DNA of 64,000 nucleotides from Paraburkholderia tropica. Its GTDB lineage: Bacteria; Pseudomonadota; Gammaproteobacteria; Burkholderiales; Burkholderiaceae. The DNA lies in contig NZ_FNZM01000005.1 in NCBI RefSeq assembly GCF_900109265.1, positions 248,001-312,000 of the forward strand, written 5' to 3'. The notes beneath the pieces were generated by a model. That model was given only the letters and a program-made list of their open reading frames with translations, searched no databases and was not told where the DNA came from. Below, in pieces: positions 1 through 8,366 of this stretch. A program made the translations under genes and the position numbers. The stretch's first letter is position 1. Each line of letters begins with the position of its first letter.

Positions 1-617
1 TGCGCGGACAGGCGTGCGTTCGCGAGGTCGGCGGCCGCGCCCTGTTGGCTCGCCTCTTCCGAGCTGACCGTGCGGCTCACCTTGCCCCAGAGGTCGGGTT
101 CCCAGGTGGCGTCGAGGCCCAGATTGACGTTGTTCGTGATGGTGCCGCTCGGGAAGCTGCCGCTCGCGTTCGAGACGCGCGTGGGCGTGCGCGAACGCGT
201 GCCCGCGAACGAGGCGCTCACGACTGGAAAGTATGCGGCGCGCGCCTCGCCGACCAGCGCCTGCGCCTGGCGATATGCGGCGGCGTACTGCGCGACGGTC
301 TGGTTGTTCGCGTTGAGCTGATCCATCAGGCCGTTGAGCTGCGCGTCATCGTAGATCAGCCACCACGGGCCGCGATCGGCGGCGTCGGCAGGTTGCGCGA
401 CCTTCCAGCCCTCCGGCGCTTCCTTGTAGGCCGCGGGCACGGCGCTGTCCGGCCGGTGATAGTCAGGCCCGACCGCGCAGCCGCTCAGGGCAAACGCGAG
501 CGCCGCCGCCGCGCCCAGCAGCGCGAGCTTCGGCGTGCGGCGCGCACTGTGCAGATGAGCCGCGAACGTGGCGTCGCGGGCGGCATGAGAGGCGTGACGA
601 TCGATACGGCGGGACAT
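1..617 (-). CDS. NodT-family outer-membrane efflux lipoprotein (partial)
   Basis: This is the N-terminal 205 residues of an outer-membrane factor of a tripartite efflux pump (NodT/OprM type); the rest lies beyond the left edge. A signal peptide ends in the lipobox LSGC followed by AVGPDYHRP, the classic start of this family. Further on WWLIYDDAQLNGLMDQ and LGLDATWEPDLWGKVSR match the first TolC-like repeat (family knowledge). The ATG at 617 gives a short basic N-terminus before the hydrophobic segment. Such proteins form the outer-membrane channel for an RND or EmrAB pump. A MarR gene and an EmrB-type pump lie nearby on the other strand, so it may be the exit duct of that pump, with the membrane-fusion subunit outside the window. 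The substrate is not deducible. Confidence 0.88.
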   Translation of the reverse strand, partial: MSRRIDRHASHAARDATFAAHLHSARRTPKLALLGAAAALAFALSGCAVGPDYHRPDSAVPAAYKEAPEGWKVAQPADAADRGPWWLIYDDAQLNGLMDQLNANNQTVAQYAAAYRQAQALVGEARAAYFPVVSASFAGTRSRTPTRVSNASGSFPSGTITNNVNLGLDATWEPDLWGKVSRTVSSEEASQQGAAADLANARLSA

Positions 618-850
618 GCAAGAAATTCCTGTCGATGCGGCTGGCGTGCAGGCGCGCGCGGCGATGAACGGTGTAATCGTTATGGCGACGTGGCCGCAGC
701 GCGGTGGATCAGGCGGAACGGGCGCAGGCACACGGCGCGCGCGACGTTCGAGCGGTGCGGCCATGGTAGCGCACAGGCCGCGCGTCGCGCGCAATCTGTA
801 AGGTTAAGCCGGGAACAGGGACGGATGTGTTACGGCGTGTGAGGTGCAGA

Positions 851-1154
851 TTACGCGTCGTTACGGCAGCCTGCCGCGCAGAGCAGACGGCCGGTCGCCG
901 AAGCCGGTGCGGCCTCGCTTTTCGCGCTGGCTGCGGCGGCCTTTGAAGCAGGCTTTGAAGCAGCGCCGCTGCGTGCGCGACGACGGTCGGCCCACAGCAT
1001 CAGCACGACCGCGACCGAGCCGCCGGGCAGCAGGAACATGCCTGCGTAGAGCGCCGCCTTGCGCCAACGCGCCGCCGGCCTGCGCAAAGGCAATCCGGGC
1101 AGTGCTGCTCACCGAGCGGCCGATGCCGCCGAGCGCGTGTTTGAGGTACAGCAT
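851..1154 (-). pseudogene. Small membrane protein gene split by a frameshift
   Basis: Two reading frames on the minus strand read as one small protein if a single base is skipped near 1090-1095. The first begins at ATG 1154 with MLYLKHALGGIGRSVSST. The second continues with RRPAARWRKAALYAGMFLL, a hydrophobic segment GGSVAVVLMLW, a basic stop-transfer stretch DRRR and an Ala/Ser-rich tail ending at 851. Both halves have G or C at nearly every third codon position, and both turn into Arg-rich noise past the joint. A well-spaced promoter lies in front at 1210-1238. It may be a decayed gene, a sequencing error or, less likely, a programmed +1 shift. The product would be about 100 residues with one membrane span; its function is unknown. 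Confidence 0.45.
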
Positions 1155-1209
1155 GGCGCGACCTACGTCGAAAAAAGTGAAGTGCGTGGAGTGTAAGTGG
1201 TTGCCTGTA

Positions 1210-1238
1210 ATAATATTGACTATGCAATCAAATCACAA
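1210..1238 (-). promoter_or_regulatory. Sigma-70-type promoter reading leftward
   Basis: On the minus strand TTGTGA (1233-1238) and TATTAT (1210-1215) are separated by exactly 17 bases, giving a good -35/-10 pair in a locally AT-rich stretch. Transcription would start near 1203, about 50 bases before ATG 1154 of the split small membrane gene. Confidence 0.5.
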
Positions 1239-1329
1239 CATACTTTGCGGCGCATCAATCCCGTTGTTGTTTTTACGCCGCGATAGCGACGAATCGATGA
1301 CGAATGCTGCGACGCACTGACCGAATTTC

Positions 1330-1341
1330 CTGCCCAGGCAG
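1330..1341. promoter_or_regulatory. Operator-like palindrome in front of the MarR gene
   Basis: CTGCC-CA-GGCAG is a dyad with 5-bp arms, flanked by AATTTC on the left and AAAATT on the right. A near copy lies at 2033-2044 in front of the efflux pump gene. The site is about 72 bases upstream of the MarR start codon, in promoter position, and fits autoregulation by the MarR protein. This is inference from position and sequence sharing. Confidence 0.5.
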
Positions 1342-1412
1342 AAAATTCTCAGGCTAGAATTCGCCCTGTTTTGCCCGTGTTTCGATTTGCCAGCGATGAG
1401 AGTGCTTTTCCC

Positions 1413-1958
1413 ATGAACGACGGCTCCAACGTGTCCAGCAAGGTCGGCGTCGTGCCGAGTCTCGGCTACTTTCTGTCGACCGCCCGTAACGTGCTGGCCG
1501 CGCGCATGGACCGCGCCGTCGCGCCGCTCGGGCTGACCTCGTCGCAGATCGGCGTGATTCTGCTGCTCTGGTACGAACGCGCGCGCACGCCCAACGAAAT
1601 GTCGCGCGTGCTCTCGTACGACACCGGCTCCATGACGCGTATGCTCGACCGCCTCGAGCGCAAGGGTTTCCTGTTGCGCCAGCGCAGTCAGGCGGATCGC
1701 CGCGTCGTCGAACTGGTGCTCACGCCGCTGGGGCGCGACGCAGCGCAGCAATTGCCCGCTGCGATTGCCGCGGTGATGGACGACCAGTTGCGCGGCTTCA
1801 GCGCCGAGGAAGTGACGACGCTCGTGCATCTGCTGCAGCGCTTTATCGCCAACGATGCCGAAACCGGGGCGGTTTGCACCGGCGGCGAATGCCCGGGCGG
1901 CGCGGCGGACGGCTCGTCGGGCAAGGACAGTAACGACAGCAACACTGGCAACGACTAA
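1413..1958 (+). CDS. MarR-family transcriptional regulator
   Basis: A 181-residue winged-helix repressor. After a short N-terminus (VPSLGYFLSTARNVLAARMD) comes the MarR core: LTSSQIGVILLLW, the recognition region LSYDTGSMTRMLDRLERKG and the wing LRQRSQADRRVVELVLT. The Gly/Asp/Ser-rich C-terminal tail is probably disordered. I start at ATG 1413; the frame is open from TTG 1371, but that start would add residues not typical of the family. It precedes a 14-helix efflux pump on the same strand by about 200 bases. A shared CTG(C/T)C-N2-GGCAG sequence in front of both genes suggests that it represses itself and the pump and is released by a phenolic or drug-like ligand, as known for MarR and EmrR. 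The ligand is unknown. Confidence 0.92.
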   Translation: MNDGSNVSSKVGVVPSLGYFLSTARNVLAARMDRAVAPLGLTSSQIGVILLLWYERARTPNEMSRVLSYDTGSMTRMLDRLERKGFLLRQRSQADRRVVELVLTPLGRDAAQQLPAAIAAVMDDQLRGFSAEEVTTLVHLLQRFIANDAETGAVCTGGECPGGAADGSSGKDSNDSNTGND

Positions 1959-2032
1959 GGGCGAATCGACCCGGCGGCTGCCTTTCGGGCAGGCCGACCG
2001 CGCGAACTCAAGCCCGCACTACAACCAAATAC

Positions 2033-2044
2033 CTGTCTGGGCAG
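2033..2044. promoter_or_regulatory. Operator-like site in front of the efflux pump gene
   Basis: CTGTC-TG-GGCAG, followed by AGAAT, repeats the site at 1330-1341 with two changes in the centre and one in the left arm. It lies about 116 bases before the pump start codon, in the 201-base gap after the MarR gene. It is a candidate binding site for the MarR protein. Confidence 0.45.
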
Positions 2045-2159
2045 AGAATGCCGCGACACGAAATCCCCAGCCGCACGCTCCGCCAGGCTGCTTGCACGCG
2101 GCAACGGTCTGCCTAACCGAAAGCACAGAAGCACCGAAAGCACCGCAAGGACACTGAAG

Positions 2160-3725
2160 ATGGACGCCTCCACCGCAGCGCCCGCAGCACCCGCCGACGC
2201 GCCGCCCAAACCGCTCTCGGGCGGCACGCTCGCATTGCTCACCGTGGGCCTCGCCCTCGGCACCTTCATGGAGGTGCTGGACACCTCGATCGCCAACGTC
2301 GCCGTGCCGACGATCTCGGGCAACCTCGGTGTGGCCAACAGCGAGGGTACGTGGGTCATTTCCTCGTACTCGGTGGCGTCTGCCATCGCCGTGCCGCTCA
2401 CGGGCTGGCTCGCGCGCCGCGTGGGCGAAGTGCGCCTCTTCACGCTCTCGGTGCTGCTGTTCACGATCGCGTCGGCGGCCTGCGGCTTCGCTTCGAACTT
2501 CGAGACGCTGATCGCCTTCCGGCTCGTGCAGGGGCTCGTCTCCGGCCCGATGGTGCCGCTCTCGCAGACTATTCTCATGCGCTCCTATCCGCCCGAGAAA
2601 CGTGGGCTCGCGCTCGGTCTCTGGGCGATGACGGTGATCGTCGCGCCGATCTTCGGCCCCGTGATGGGCGGCTATATCACCGACAACTACACGTGGCCGT
2701 GGATCTTCTACATCAACGTGCCGATCGGGATATTTTCCGGCGTGTGCGCGTTCCTGCTGCTGCGCGGCCGCGAAACGAAGACCACGAAACAGCGCATCGA
2801 CGCCGTGGGTCTCGCGCTGCTGGTGATCGGCGTGTCGTGCCTGCAGATGATGCTGGACCTCGGCAAGGACCGCGACTGGTTCAGCTCGAAGTTCATCGTC
2901 GCGCTCGCGATCATTGCGGTGGTGTCGATCGCGTTCATGCTCGTGTGGGAGGCGACGGAAAAAGACCCGGTGGTCGATCTCTCGCTGTTCCGCGACCGCA
3001 ACTTCGCACTCGGCGCGACCATCATCTCGTTCGGCTTCATGGCGTTTTTCGGCTCGGTCGTGATCTTCCCGCTCTGGCTGCAGACGGTGATGGGCTACAC
3101 GGCCGGCATTGCCGGGCTGGCGACGGCGCCCGTCGGGCTGCTCGCGCTCGTGTTGTCGCCGCTGATCGGCCGCAATATGCACAAGCTCGATTTGCGTATG
3201 GTCGCGAGTTTTGCGTTCGTCGTGTTCGCGCTGGTGTCGATCTGGAATTCGACTTTCACGCTCGACGTGCCCTTCAATCACGTGATCCTGCCGCGCCTCG
3301 TGCAGGGGATCGGCGTGGCCTGTTTCTTCGTGCCGATGACGACGATCACGCTATCGAGTGTTTCCGACGAGCGGCTCGCGAGCGCGTCCGGTCTCTCGAA
3401 CTTCCTGCGCACGCTCTCGGGCGCGATCGGCACGGCGGTGAGCACGACATTCTGGGAGGACGACGCGATCTATCACCACGCGGTGCTGTCGGAGTCGGTG
3501 AATCCGTATGCGGCGAACACGATTGCGTACCAGGACGCACTGAAGTCGCTGGGCTACGCGGGCCAGAGCGTGACCGCGAAATTGAACGACGTGGTGACGT
3601 CGCAGGGCTACATGATGGCGACCAACGACTTCTTCCGCATTTCGTGCGCGGTGTTCGTGGTGCTGGCGCTGCTGGTGTGGGCGACGAAGCCGAGAAAAGG
3701 CGCGGGCGCGTCGATGGGCCATTGA
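2160..3725 (+). CDS. DHA2-family (EmrB/QacA-type) multidrug efflux MFS transporter
   Basis: A 521-residue inner-membrane drug/proton antiporter with a hydrophobic pattern fitting 14 helices. The DHA2 signature LDTSIANVAVPTISG lies in helix 1 at about residues 40-55. The loop 2-3 motif GWLARRVGEVRLF and the motif C region GPVMGGYITDNYTWPWIFYINVPIG follow as in EmrB. The start is an ATG with AAGGA shortly upstream. The length is normal for the family. EmrB pumps usually need an EmrA fusion protein and an outer-membrane channel. The channel may be the NodT protein at the left edge; no EmrA gene is visible here. Regulation by the adjacent MarR protein is inferred. Substrates cannot be read from sequence. 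Confidence 0.95.
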   Translation: MDASTAAPAAPADAPPKPLSGGTLALLTVGLALGTFMEVLDTSIANVAVPTISGNLGVANSEGTWVISSYSVASAIAVPLTGWLARRVGEVRLFTLSVLLFTIASAACGFASNFETLIAFRLVQGLVSGPMVPLSQTILMRSYPPEKRGLALGLWAMTVIVAPIFGPVMGGYITDNYTWPWIFYINVPIGIFSGVCAFLLLRGRETKTTKQRIDAVGLALLVIGVSCLQMMLDLGKDRDWFSSKFIVALAIIAVVSIAFMLVWEATEKDPVVDLSLFRDRNFALGATIISFGFMAFFGSVVIFPLWLQTVMGYTAGIAGLATAPVGLLALVLSPLIGRNMHKLDLRMVASFAFVVFALVSIWNSTFTLDVPFNHVILPRLVQGIGVACFFVPMTTITLSSVSDERLASASGLSNFLRTLSGAIGTAVSTTFWEDDAIYHHAVLSESVNPYAANTIAYQDALKSLGYAGQSVTAKLNDVVTSQGYMMATNDFFRISCAVFVVLALLVWATKPRKGAGASMGH

Positions 3726-3758
3726 GGTCCGGCCCCGCGCCTCGCGCGTGATGAACGG

Positions 3759-4484
3759 TCAGCGCGCCGTGATGCCGCTCGTTTCGATTTCGACGCGGCG
3801 GTTCTTCGCGCGGCCTTCTGCCGTGGCGTTCGACGCGACCGGCTTCGAGAAGCCATAGCCCTTCACGTCGTACTGGCCGGCGTGCAGGCCGTGCGACTGC
3901 AGATAGTTGCGCACCGCTTGCGCGCGGCGCATCGAGAGGCGGTCGTTGTAGGTTTTCGAGCCCTTCGAGTCGGTATGGCCGCTGATCACGATGGTGCCGA
4001 TGTTCACGCCGTCGCTCTGCTGGATGAACTGGTCGAGCGCCTGCTTGCCGGCGGGCAGCAGGTCGGACTTGTCGAACGCGAAGTTGGCGTCGGCGTTCAG
4101 CGTGATGGTTTGCGGCTGCGTGTTGACGACCGGGGGCGGCGGAGGCGGCGGCGGAGCGGGCTGCGCGGCCGGTTGCGGCGTCTGGCAGATGAACAGGATT
4201 TCGCGCGGGTCGTTTTCGGGCAGGAAACCCGAGGCTGCACGGTCCACCGACGAGACGCGCAGCGGCTGCTTGTCGCCGCAGATCTCGTTGACCTTCTTCA
4301 TACAGACCTTCGAGCTTTCGAGCAGGCCCAGACATTGGACGCGATAGGCTTGCGTGCCGTTGGCGAGCGTGACGATGTCGAGATTGTGCAGGGGCCCCGA
4401 TGCCGTGGTGCAGCCGGCGGCCGCGACGAAGAGAGCGGCCAGCGGGACGGCCAGCGCACTAGCAGGCAGAAGTCGCATTTTCAT
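3759..4484 (-). CDS. OmpA-family peptidoglycan-associated lipoprotein
   Basis: A 241-residue lipoprotein. The signal peptide ends in AAAGC, so Cys25 would be lipidated. Residues up to about 105 form a family-specific part with several cysteines (QCLGLLESSKVCMKKVNEICGD), followed by a Pro-rich linker with a run of eight prolines. The C-terminal 115 residues are an OmpA/MotB-type peptidoglycan-binding domain: FAFDKSDLLP, then IVISGHTDSKGSKTYNDRLS with the conserved Asp and Arg, then NRRVEIE. The role is probably envelope anchoring, like Pal. It is followed on the same strand by no close gene, and the next gene upstream is another lipoprotein. The specific partner is unknown. Confidence 0.9.
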   Translation of the reverse strand: MKMRLLPASALAVPLAALFVAAAGCTTASGPLHNLDIVTLANGTQAYRVQCLGLLESSKVCMKKVNEICGDKQPLRVSSVDRAASGFLPENDPREILFICQTPQPAAQPAPPPPPPPPVVNTQPQTITLNADANFAFDKSDLLPAGKQALDQFIQQSDGVNIGTIVISGHTDSKGSKTYNDRLSMRRAQAVRNYLQSHGLHAGQYDVKGYGFSKPVASNATAEGRAKNRRVEIETSGITAR

Positions 4485-4696
4485 TGTCGATTCGAGTGAT
4501 GGAAGAGGAGTGAACTGCCCGGCGCGTGCCGAAGCAGCGCCAAGATACGAGTCCTTGGCGCTGCTGCTCCATCAGAAAGTGCTGAAATGCGTACTCGGAA
4601 TGACGAGAATCGCGACAATCGATTCGGACTGCGTTCGATCTCGCGGCCTGACGGCGGGTCGATCGAACGTGGGGGCGTGAAATGTCGGCGGCGGCC

Positions 4697-5185
4697 TTAT
4701 TGCGCCGCTGCTGCGGGCGCAGAAGCTGGCGAGGTCGCGGTGGTCTTGCCGGAGTCGTCCGTGCCGGCCGAGTCGTCGGCCTGATCGCGGACCGGCTGCT
4801 CGACGCCGGTGCGCACGTACTGCTTGAAGGCCGCGCCCGCGGCCCACGGATCGGGCTTGCAGCCGATCGAACTGTCGCAGTGTGCCGCGAAACCGATCGT
4901 GGCCGTGCCGTCGGCGTTCTTCGTCTTCGTGATCTCGTAGGCGAGCGCGCGCTTGCCGCCGCCGGGACCGGCGGTCTGGATCAGCGTGTCGGTCGCCGTC
5001 TGCACTTCATACTTCGAATGGCCGCGCACCCAGTCCTGGGCGCGTTGCCACCATGCGTCGCACTCGTTCTGGTCGCCGCAGGTGAGCGGCGCGGTGGCGA
5101 TCTGCATCACGTCGGGATTGACCTGACCGCGCGGCGCGCAGGCCGCCGCCGTCACGCAGAGCAGGATCGGCAGGATTCGTTTCAT
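4697..5185 (-). CDS. Hypothetical lipoprotein
   Basis: A 162-residue protein with a short signal peptide MKRILPILLCVTAAAC, in which the Cys fits a lipobox. The middle contains LTCGDQNECDAWWQRAQDWV and a second Cys pair in AAHCDSSIGCKPDPW, so one or two disulphide bonds are likely in the periplasm. The tail is a low-complexity Ser/Ala/Thr stretch. I do not recognise a named family; genes of this kind are usually annotated as uncharacterised Burkholderiales proteins. It lies between gshA and the OmpA-type lipoprotein, all on the minus strand but with gaps above 200 bases, so a common operon is uncertain. Confidence 0.8.
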   Translation of the reverse strand: MKRILPILLCVTAAACAPRGQVNPDVMQIATAPLTCGDQNECDAWWQRAQDWVRGHSKYEVQTATDTLIQTAGPGGGKRALAYEITKTKNADGTATIGFAAHCDSSIGCKPDPWAAGAAFKQYVRTGVEQPVRDQADDSAGTDDSGKTTATSPASAPAAAAQ

Positions 5186-5376
5186 CGCGTGGGTTCCTCG
5201 CAGAATGGGCGCGCGCCGTGCGCGCTCCGGTCGTTGTCGTTGGTGTCAGGTTCGTGTGGCAGGGCGGCGCGCTTCGATGCGAGACGAGACGAGACGCGCG
5301 CGGCGCCAATATGACATTGGACTGCGTGTGCGCGCCAGTGTTTCGAGCAAATGCAATACCCGGCGTCTCGGGCGCG

Positions 5377-5406
5377 GGTACGCGGACGGCGGAGCGTCCG
5401 CGTACC
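5377..5406 (-). terminator. Strong hairpin after gshA
   Basis: A perfect 12-bp inverted repeat, GGTACGCGGACG and its complement, closes a 6-base loop 24 bases past the gshA stop codon. There is no U-tract, so it may be a weak or Rho-assisted terminator or an mRNA 3'-end stabiliser. Confidence 0.5.
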
Positions 5407-5429
5407 GGCCGCAGCCGTCATCGGGGCGA

Positions 5430-7052
5430 TCAAACGCTGTAGCGATTGAGCGTGTAGGCGCGATAAGCGGCGACGAAGGCGTCGAACGAGCCGATTTCCT
5501 CGCGTTCGAGCTTCGCCTGCTGGTCGAGCGACTCGCGCGCGAGCGCTTCGAACTGCGCCGTGACTTGCGCGTCGAGCGGACGCGAGAGGAAGTGCGCCGC
5601 GTGGCGCTCGCTCTGCGCAAGCGCAAATTGCAGGAAGGATTGCTGCTGCTCGCGCATCGTCTGCAACACGCGCGCGGACGGCGTGAGCGACGCATCGGCA
5701 AGCTTCGCGCGCTGTGCGGCGAGCGAGCGCGCATGTTCGTCGCCACCCTTCGCCGCGTCGAGCAGCGCGGCCGCCTGCTCGATCTTCGCGAACAGTTCGG
5801 CGGCCCAGTCTTGCATCGCGACGCGCTGGCCGTCACGCGTGAGTTCGAGCCCGGGCTTGCGCCCTTCCTTCGTGACGATGCCGAAGTTCTCGTTCGCTTC
5901 CGCGTAATCGGCTTCCGGCAGTTGTGCGCTTTCGTCGAGCGCGCATGCGAGCAGATAGGCGTCGAGAAAACGCGCCGCTTCGAGCGAGATGCCGGTCGGC
6001 TCGAACGGATCGATGTCCATGCAGCGCACCTCGACGTACTGCACGCCGCGCGCGGCAAGCGCATGCAGCGGGCGCTCGCCCGGATACGTCACGCGCTTCG
6101 GGCGGATCGTCGAGTAGAACTCGTTTTCGATCTGCAGCACGTTGGTGTTGATCTGCACCCACTCGCCATCGCGATGCGTGCCGATCGCCTCGTAGGGCGG
6201 ATACGGCTGGCTCACCGCCTGCGCGAGCGCTTCGAGATAACCGGGCAGCGTGTCGTAATCGGCGTGCAGCGCGGATTGACCCGTGGTGTTCGAATAGCCG
6301 AGATCGCTCATGCGCAGGCTGGTCGCGTACGGCAGATAGAGCGTGTCAGCGTCGAAGCTGTCGAGCGTGTGCGCGCGGCCGCGCAGGAAGCGCGCGTCGA
6401 GCGCGGGCGACGCGCCGAACAGATACATCAGCAGCCAGCTCGTGCGGCGGAAGTTGCGGATCAGCGCGAGATAACGCTCCGACTGATAGTCGGTCTGCGA
6501 GGCCGTGGACTGATCGTGCGCGTGCAGCGCGCGCCACACGTCTTCGTTCAGCGAATAGTTGTAGTGGATCCCCGCGATGCACTGCATCGTGCGCCCGTAA
6601 CGCAGCGCGAGACCCATCCGGTAGACATATTTCAGACGGCCGATGTTCGAGTTGCCGTAACGCGCGATGGGAATGCCTTCGTCGCTTGCGGGCAGCAGGC
6701 CCGGCATCGATTCGTTCCACAGCATTTCGCCGTCGCGCGCGAGCACGGCGTAGACGAAGCGATGCAGTTCGTCGAGCTTGTCGAGCGTGATGGAGGCGTC
6801 GTGCTCGGCGGGCGTGATGATCTCGATCAACGCTTCCGAATAATCGGTCGTGAGCGACGGATGCGTGAGCGCAGCACCGAGCGCCGCGGCATGCGGCGTC
6901 GTGGCCAGATGGCCGTCGCGCGTCACCCGCAGGCTTTCCTTCTCGATGCCGCGCAGACCGCGCGTGAGCGCGTCGCGTTGCGGTCCGGCGCTCAGCACGG
7001 AAAGGCGCTGCGCGAGAACGTCGTTCGTGCGTGTGGAGGTCGTGTCTGGCAT
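5430..7052 (-). CDS. gshA: Glutamate-cysteine ligase, E. coli (GshA) type
   Basis: A 540-residue enzyme for the ATP-dependent first step of glutathione synthesis, joining the gamma-carboxyl of glutamate to cysteine. The N-terminus RGLRGIEKESLRVTRDGHLATTPH matches the metal- and substrate-binding start of the E. coli class. It is followed by TTDYSEALIEIITP, the SMPGLLP loop, IARYGNSNIGRLKYVYR and GIHYNYS. I chose ATG 7052 because the resulting N-terminus matches the family length (518 in E. coli). The frame is open up to ATG 7136, and neither start has a clear ribosome binding site. It stands alone on the minus strand. Burkholderiales often also carry an unrelated-class ligase beside gshB, so this may be a second enzyme (family knowledge). 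Confidence 0.93.
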   Translation of the reverse strand: MPDTTSTRTNDVLAQRLSVLSAGPQRDALTRGLRGIEKESLRVTRDGHLATTPHAAALGAALTHPSLTTDYSEALIEIITPAEHDASITLDKLDELHRFVYAVLARDGEMLWNESMPGLLPASDEGIPIARYGNSNIGRLKYVYRMGLALRYGRTMQCIAGIHYNYSLNEDVWRALHAHDQSTASQTDYQSERYLALIRNFRRTSWLLMYLFGASPALDARFLRGRAHTLDSFDADTLYLPYATSLRMSDLGYSNTTGQSALHADYDTLPGYLEALAQAVSQPYPPYEAIGTHRDGEWVQINTNVLQIENEFYSTIRPKRVTYPGERPLHALAARGVQYVEVRCMDIDPFEPTGISLEAARFLDAYLLACALDESAQLPEADYAEANENFGIVTKEGRKPGLELTRDGQRVAMQDWAAELFAKIEQAAALLDAAKGGDEHARSLAAQRAKLADASLTPSARVLQTMREQQQSFLQFALAQSERHAAHFLSRPLDAQVTAQFEALARESLDQQAKLEREEIGSFDAFVAAYRAYTLNRYSV

Positions 7053-7355
7053 TGAAGGCAGGTCGGGCTCTGGCCGGCGAGACGGTGCTGCGCGCGCCGC
7101 CGACAGGGATATTTTCGGTAGCGGGCACTTTAACATCTCGCCGGAAGACCTGCTTGAGGCCGCCTCGGGCGGGGTTTTGCGGCCTGTGAGGCGGTTTCGG
7201 CGGCTGCGCCGCAGTGTGCGCTTCGGTACTGACGTAGCGCGGTTTCGATGGTGTATCGACGTCGAATTGCCGTAATCGCGGCGGTTTTTATGCGGTTGCA
7301 GAGATGCGTTTGCGAGGCGTTTCGCCGCGCGTTCGATCAGGCGTTGAACGACGCT

Positions 7356-8366
7356 TCAACCACCGCGCGCCCCACCCGCCCGATCGGCGATTTCGTTCCA
7401 CAGATGCATCGCCGCATACGCGCGCCACGGGCGCCAGGTGTCGGTGCGCGCGCGCTGTTGCGTCGCACGCTCGAGCGACGGATCGCGTGCGGCGATCGCC
7501 TGCATCAGCACGAGATCGGTCGCGGGCCAGGCGTTCGGATCGCGCCATGCGCGCATCGCCACGTATTCGACCGTCCACGGGCCGATGCCGGGCAGTGCGA
7601 GCAGCGCGGCGCGCATGGCGTCGAGTTCGGCGACGTCGCCCGCCTGGGCCGCGCCCGGCAGATCGCTGCGTTCGATCGCGACTTCGCCGCTCGCCACCGC
7701 GCGCGCGAAGCCTTGCAGCGCCGCGACGCGCTTGCCCGGCATGCCGATTCCGGCGAGATCGGCGGCGCCGAGTGCGGCGGGCGTCGGAAAACGCCACGCG
7801 GTGTGGGCGTGCGGATGCCCATCGATACGCTCGCCCACGCGTTGCACCAGTCGCCCGATGATGGTCGTCGCCGCCTTCACGCTCACCTGTTGCCCGACGA
7901 TCGCGCGCACCACGAGTTCGAATCCCGACCACGCGCCGGGCACGCGCAGACCCGGCACGGCTTCGACCAGCGGCGCGAGCCAGGGATCTTGCGCGAGATG
8001 CGCGCCGATCGCCGCCGTATCGGCCTGAAGATCGAACATGCGCGAGAGCGGCGCGGCGAGCGCCTGCGCGTGCGCGCTCACCGGCCCGTCGATCTGCACG
8101 ACGAGGCAGCGCTTGCGCGCGTGACGGCGCACGGCGAGCGTGCCGCTCGCGCCCTGGAAGTCGATGGCGCGCAGCCACGCGCCGTCCTCGACGGCTTCGA
8201 CGCCCGGCGTCGCGCGGCCGCCGAAAAAGCGCAGCACGCGCGGCCAGTCGTAGGGCGCGCGAAACGGCAGTTCGAGCGTGGCGGTTTGCGTGGCGGATTC
8301 GATGCCGGCCGCCGTTTTGGGCGGCGTCGGCGGGGCTTTTTTCGAGGTCGACTGGACGGCGCTCAA
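7356..8366 (-). CDS. alkA: DNA-3-methyladenine glycosylase II
   Basis: A 336-residue base-excision glycosylase that removes alkylated purines and O2-methylated pyrimidines. The N-terminal AlkA domain (LPFRAPYDWPRVLRFFGGRA) precedes the helix-hairpin-helix core with VGQQVSVKAATTIIGRL. The hairpin LPGIGPWTVEYVAMRAW is followed by ATDLVLMQ, whose Asp corresponds to the catalytic Asp of E. coli AlkA. No ATG fits. The best start is TTG 8366, whose TTGA overlaps the TGA stop of ada, so translation is probably coupled. With ada it forms the adaptive response to methylating agents. Confidence 0.92.
   Translation of the reverse strand: MSAVQSTSKKAPPTPPKTAAGIESATQTATLELPFRAPYDWPRVLRFFGGRATPGVEAVEDGAWLRAIDFQGASGTLAVRRHARKRCLVVQIDGPVSAHAQALAAPLSRMFDLQADTAAIGAHLAQDPWLAPLVEAVPGLRVPGAWSGFELVVRAIVGQQVSVKAATTIIGRLVQRVGERIDGHPHAHTAWRFPTPAALGAADLAGIGMPGKRVAALQGFARAVASGEVAIERSDLPGAAQAGDVAELDAMRAALLALPGIGPWTVEYVAMRAWRDPNAWPATDLVLMQAIAARDPSLERATQQRARTDTWRPWRAYAAMHLWNEIADRAGGARGG

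Noticed and set aside
844..1320. A 158-codon plus-strand frame between the NodT and MarR genes
   Set aside because: Composition is Arg/Pro-rich noise opposite the better-supported small membrane protein frames.
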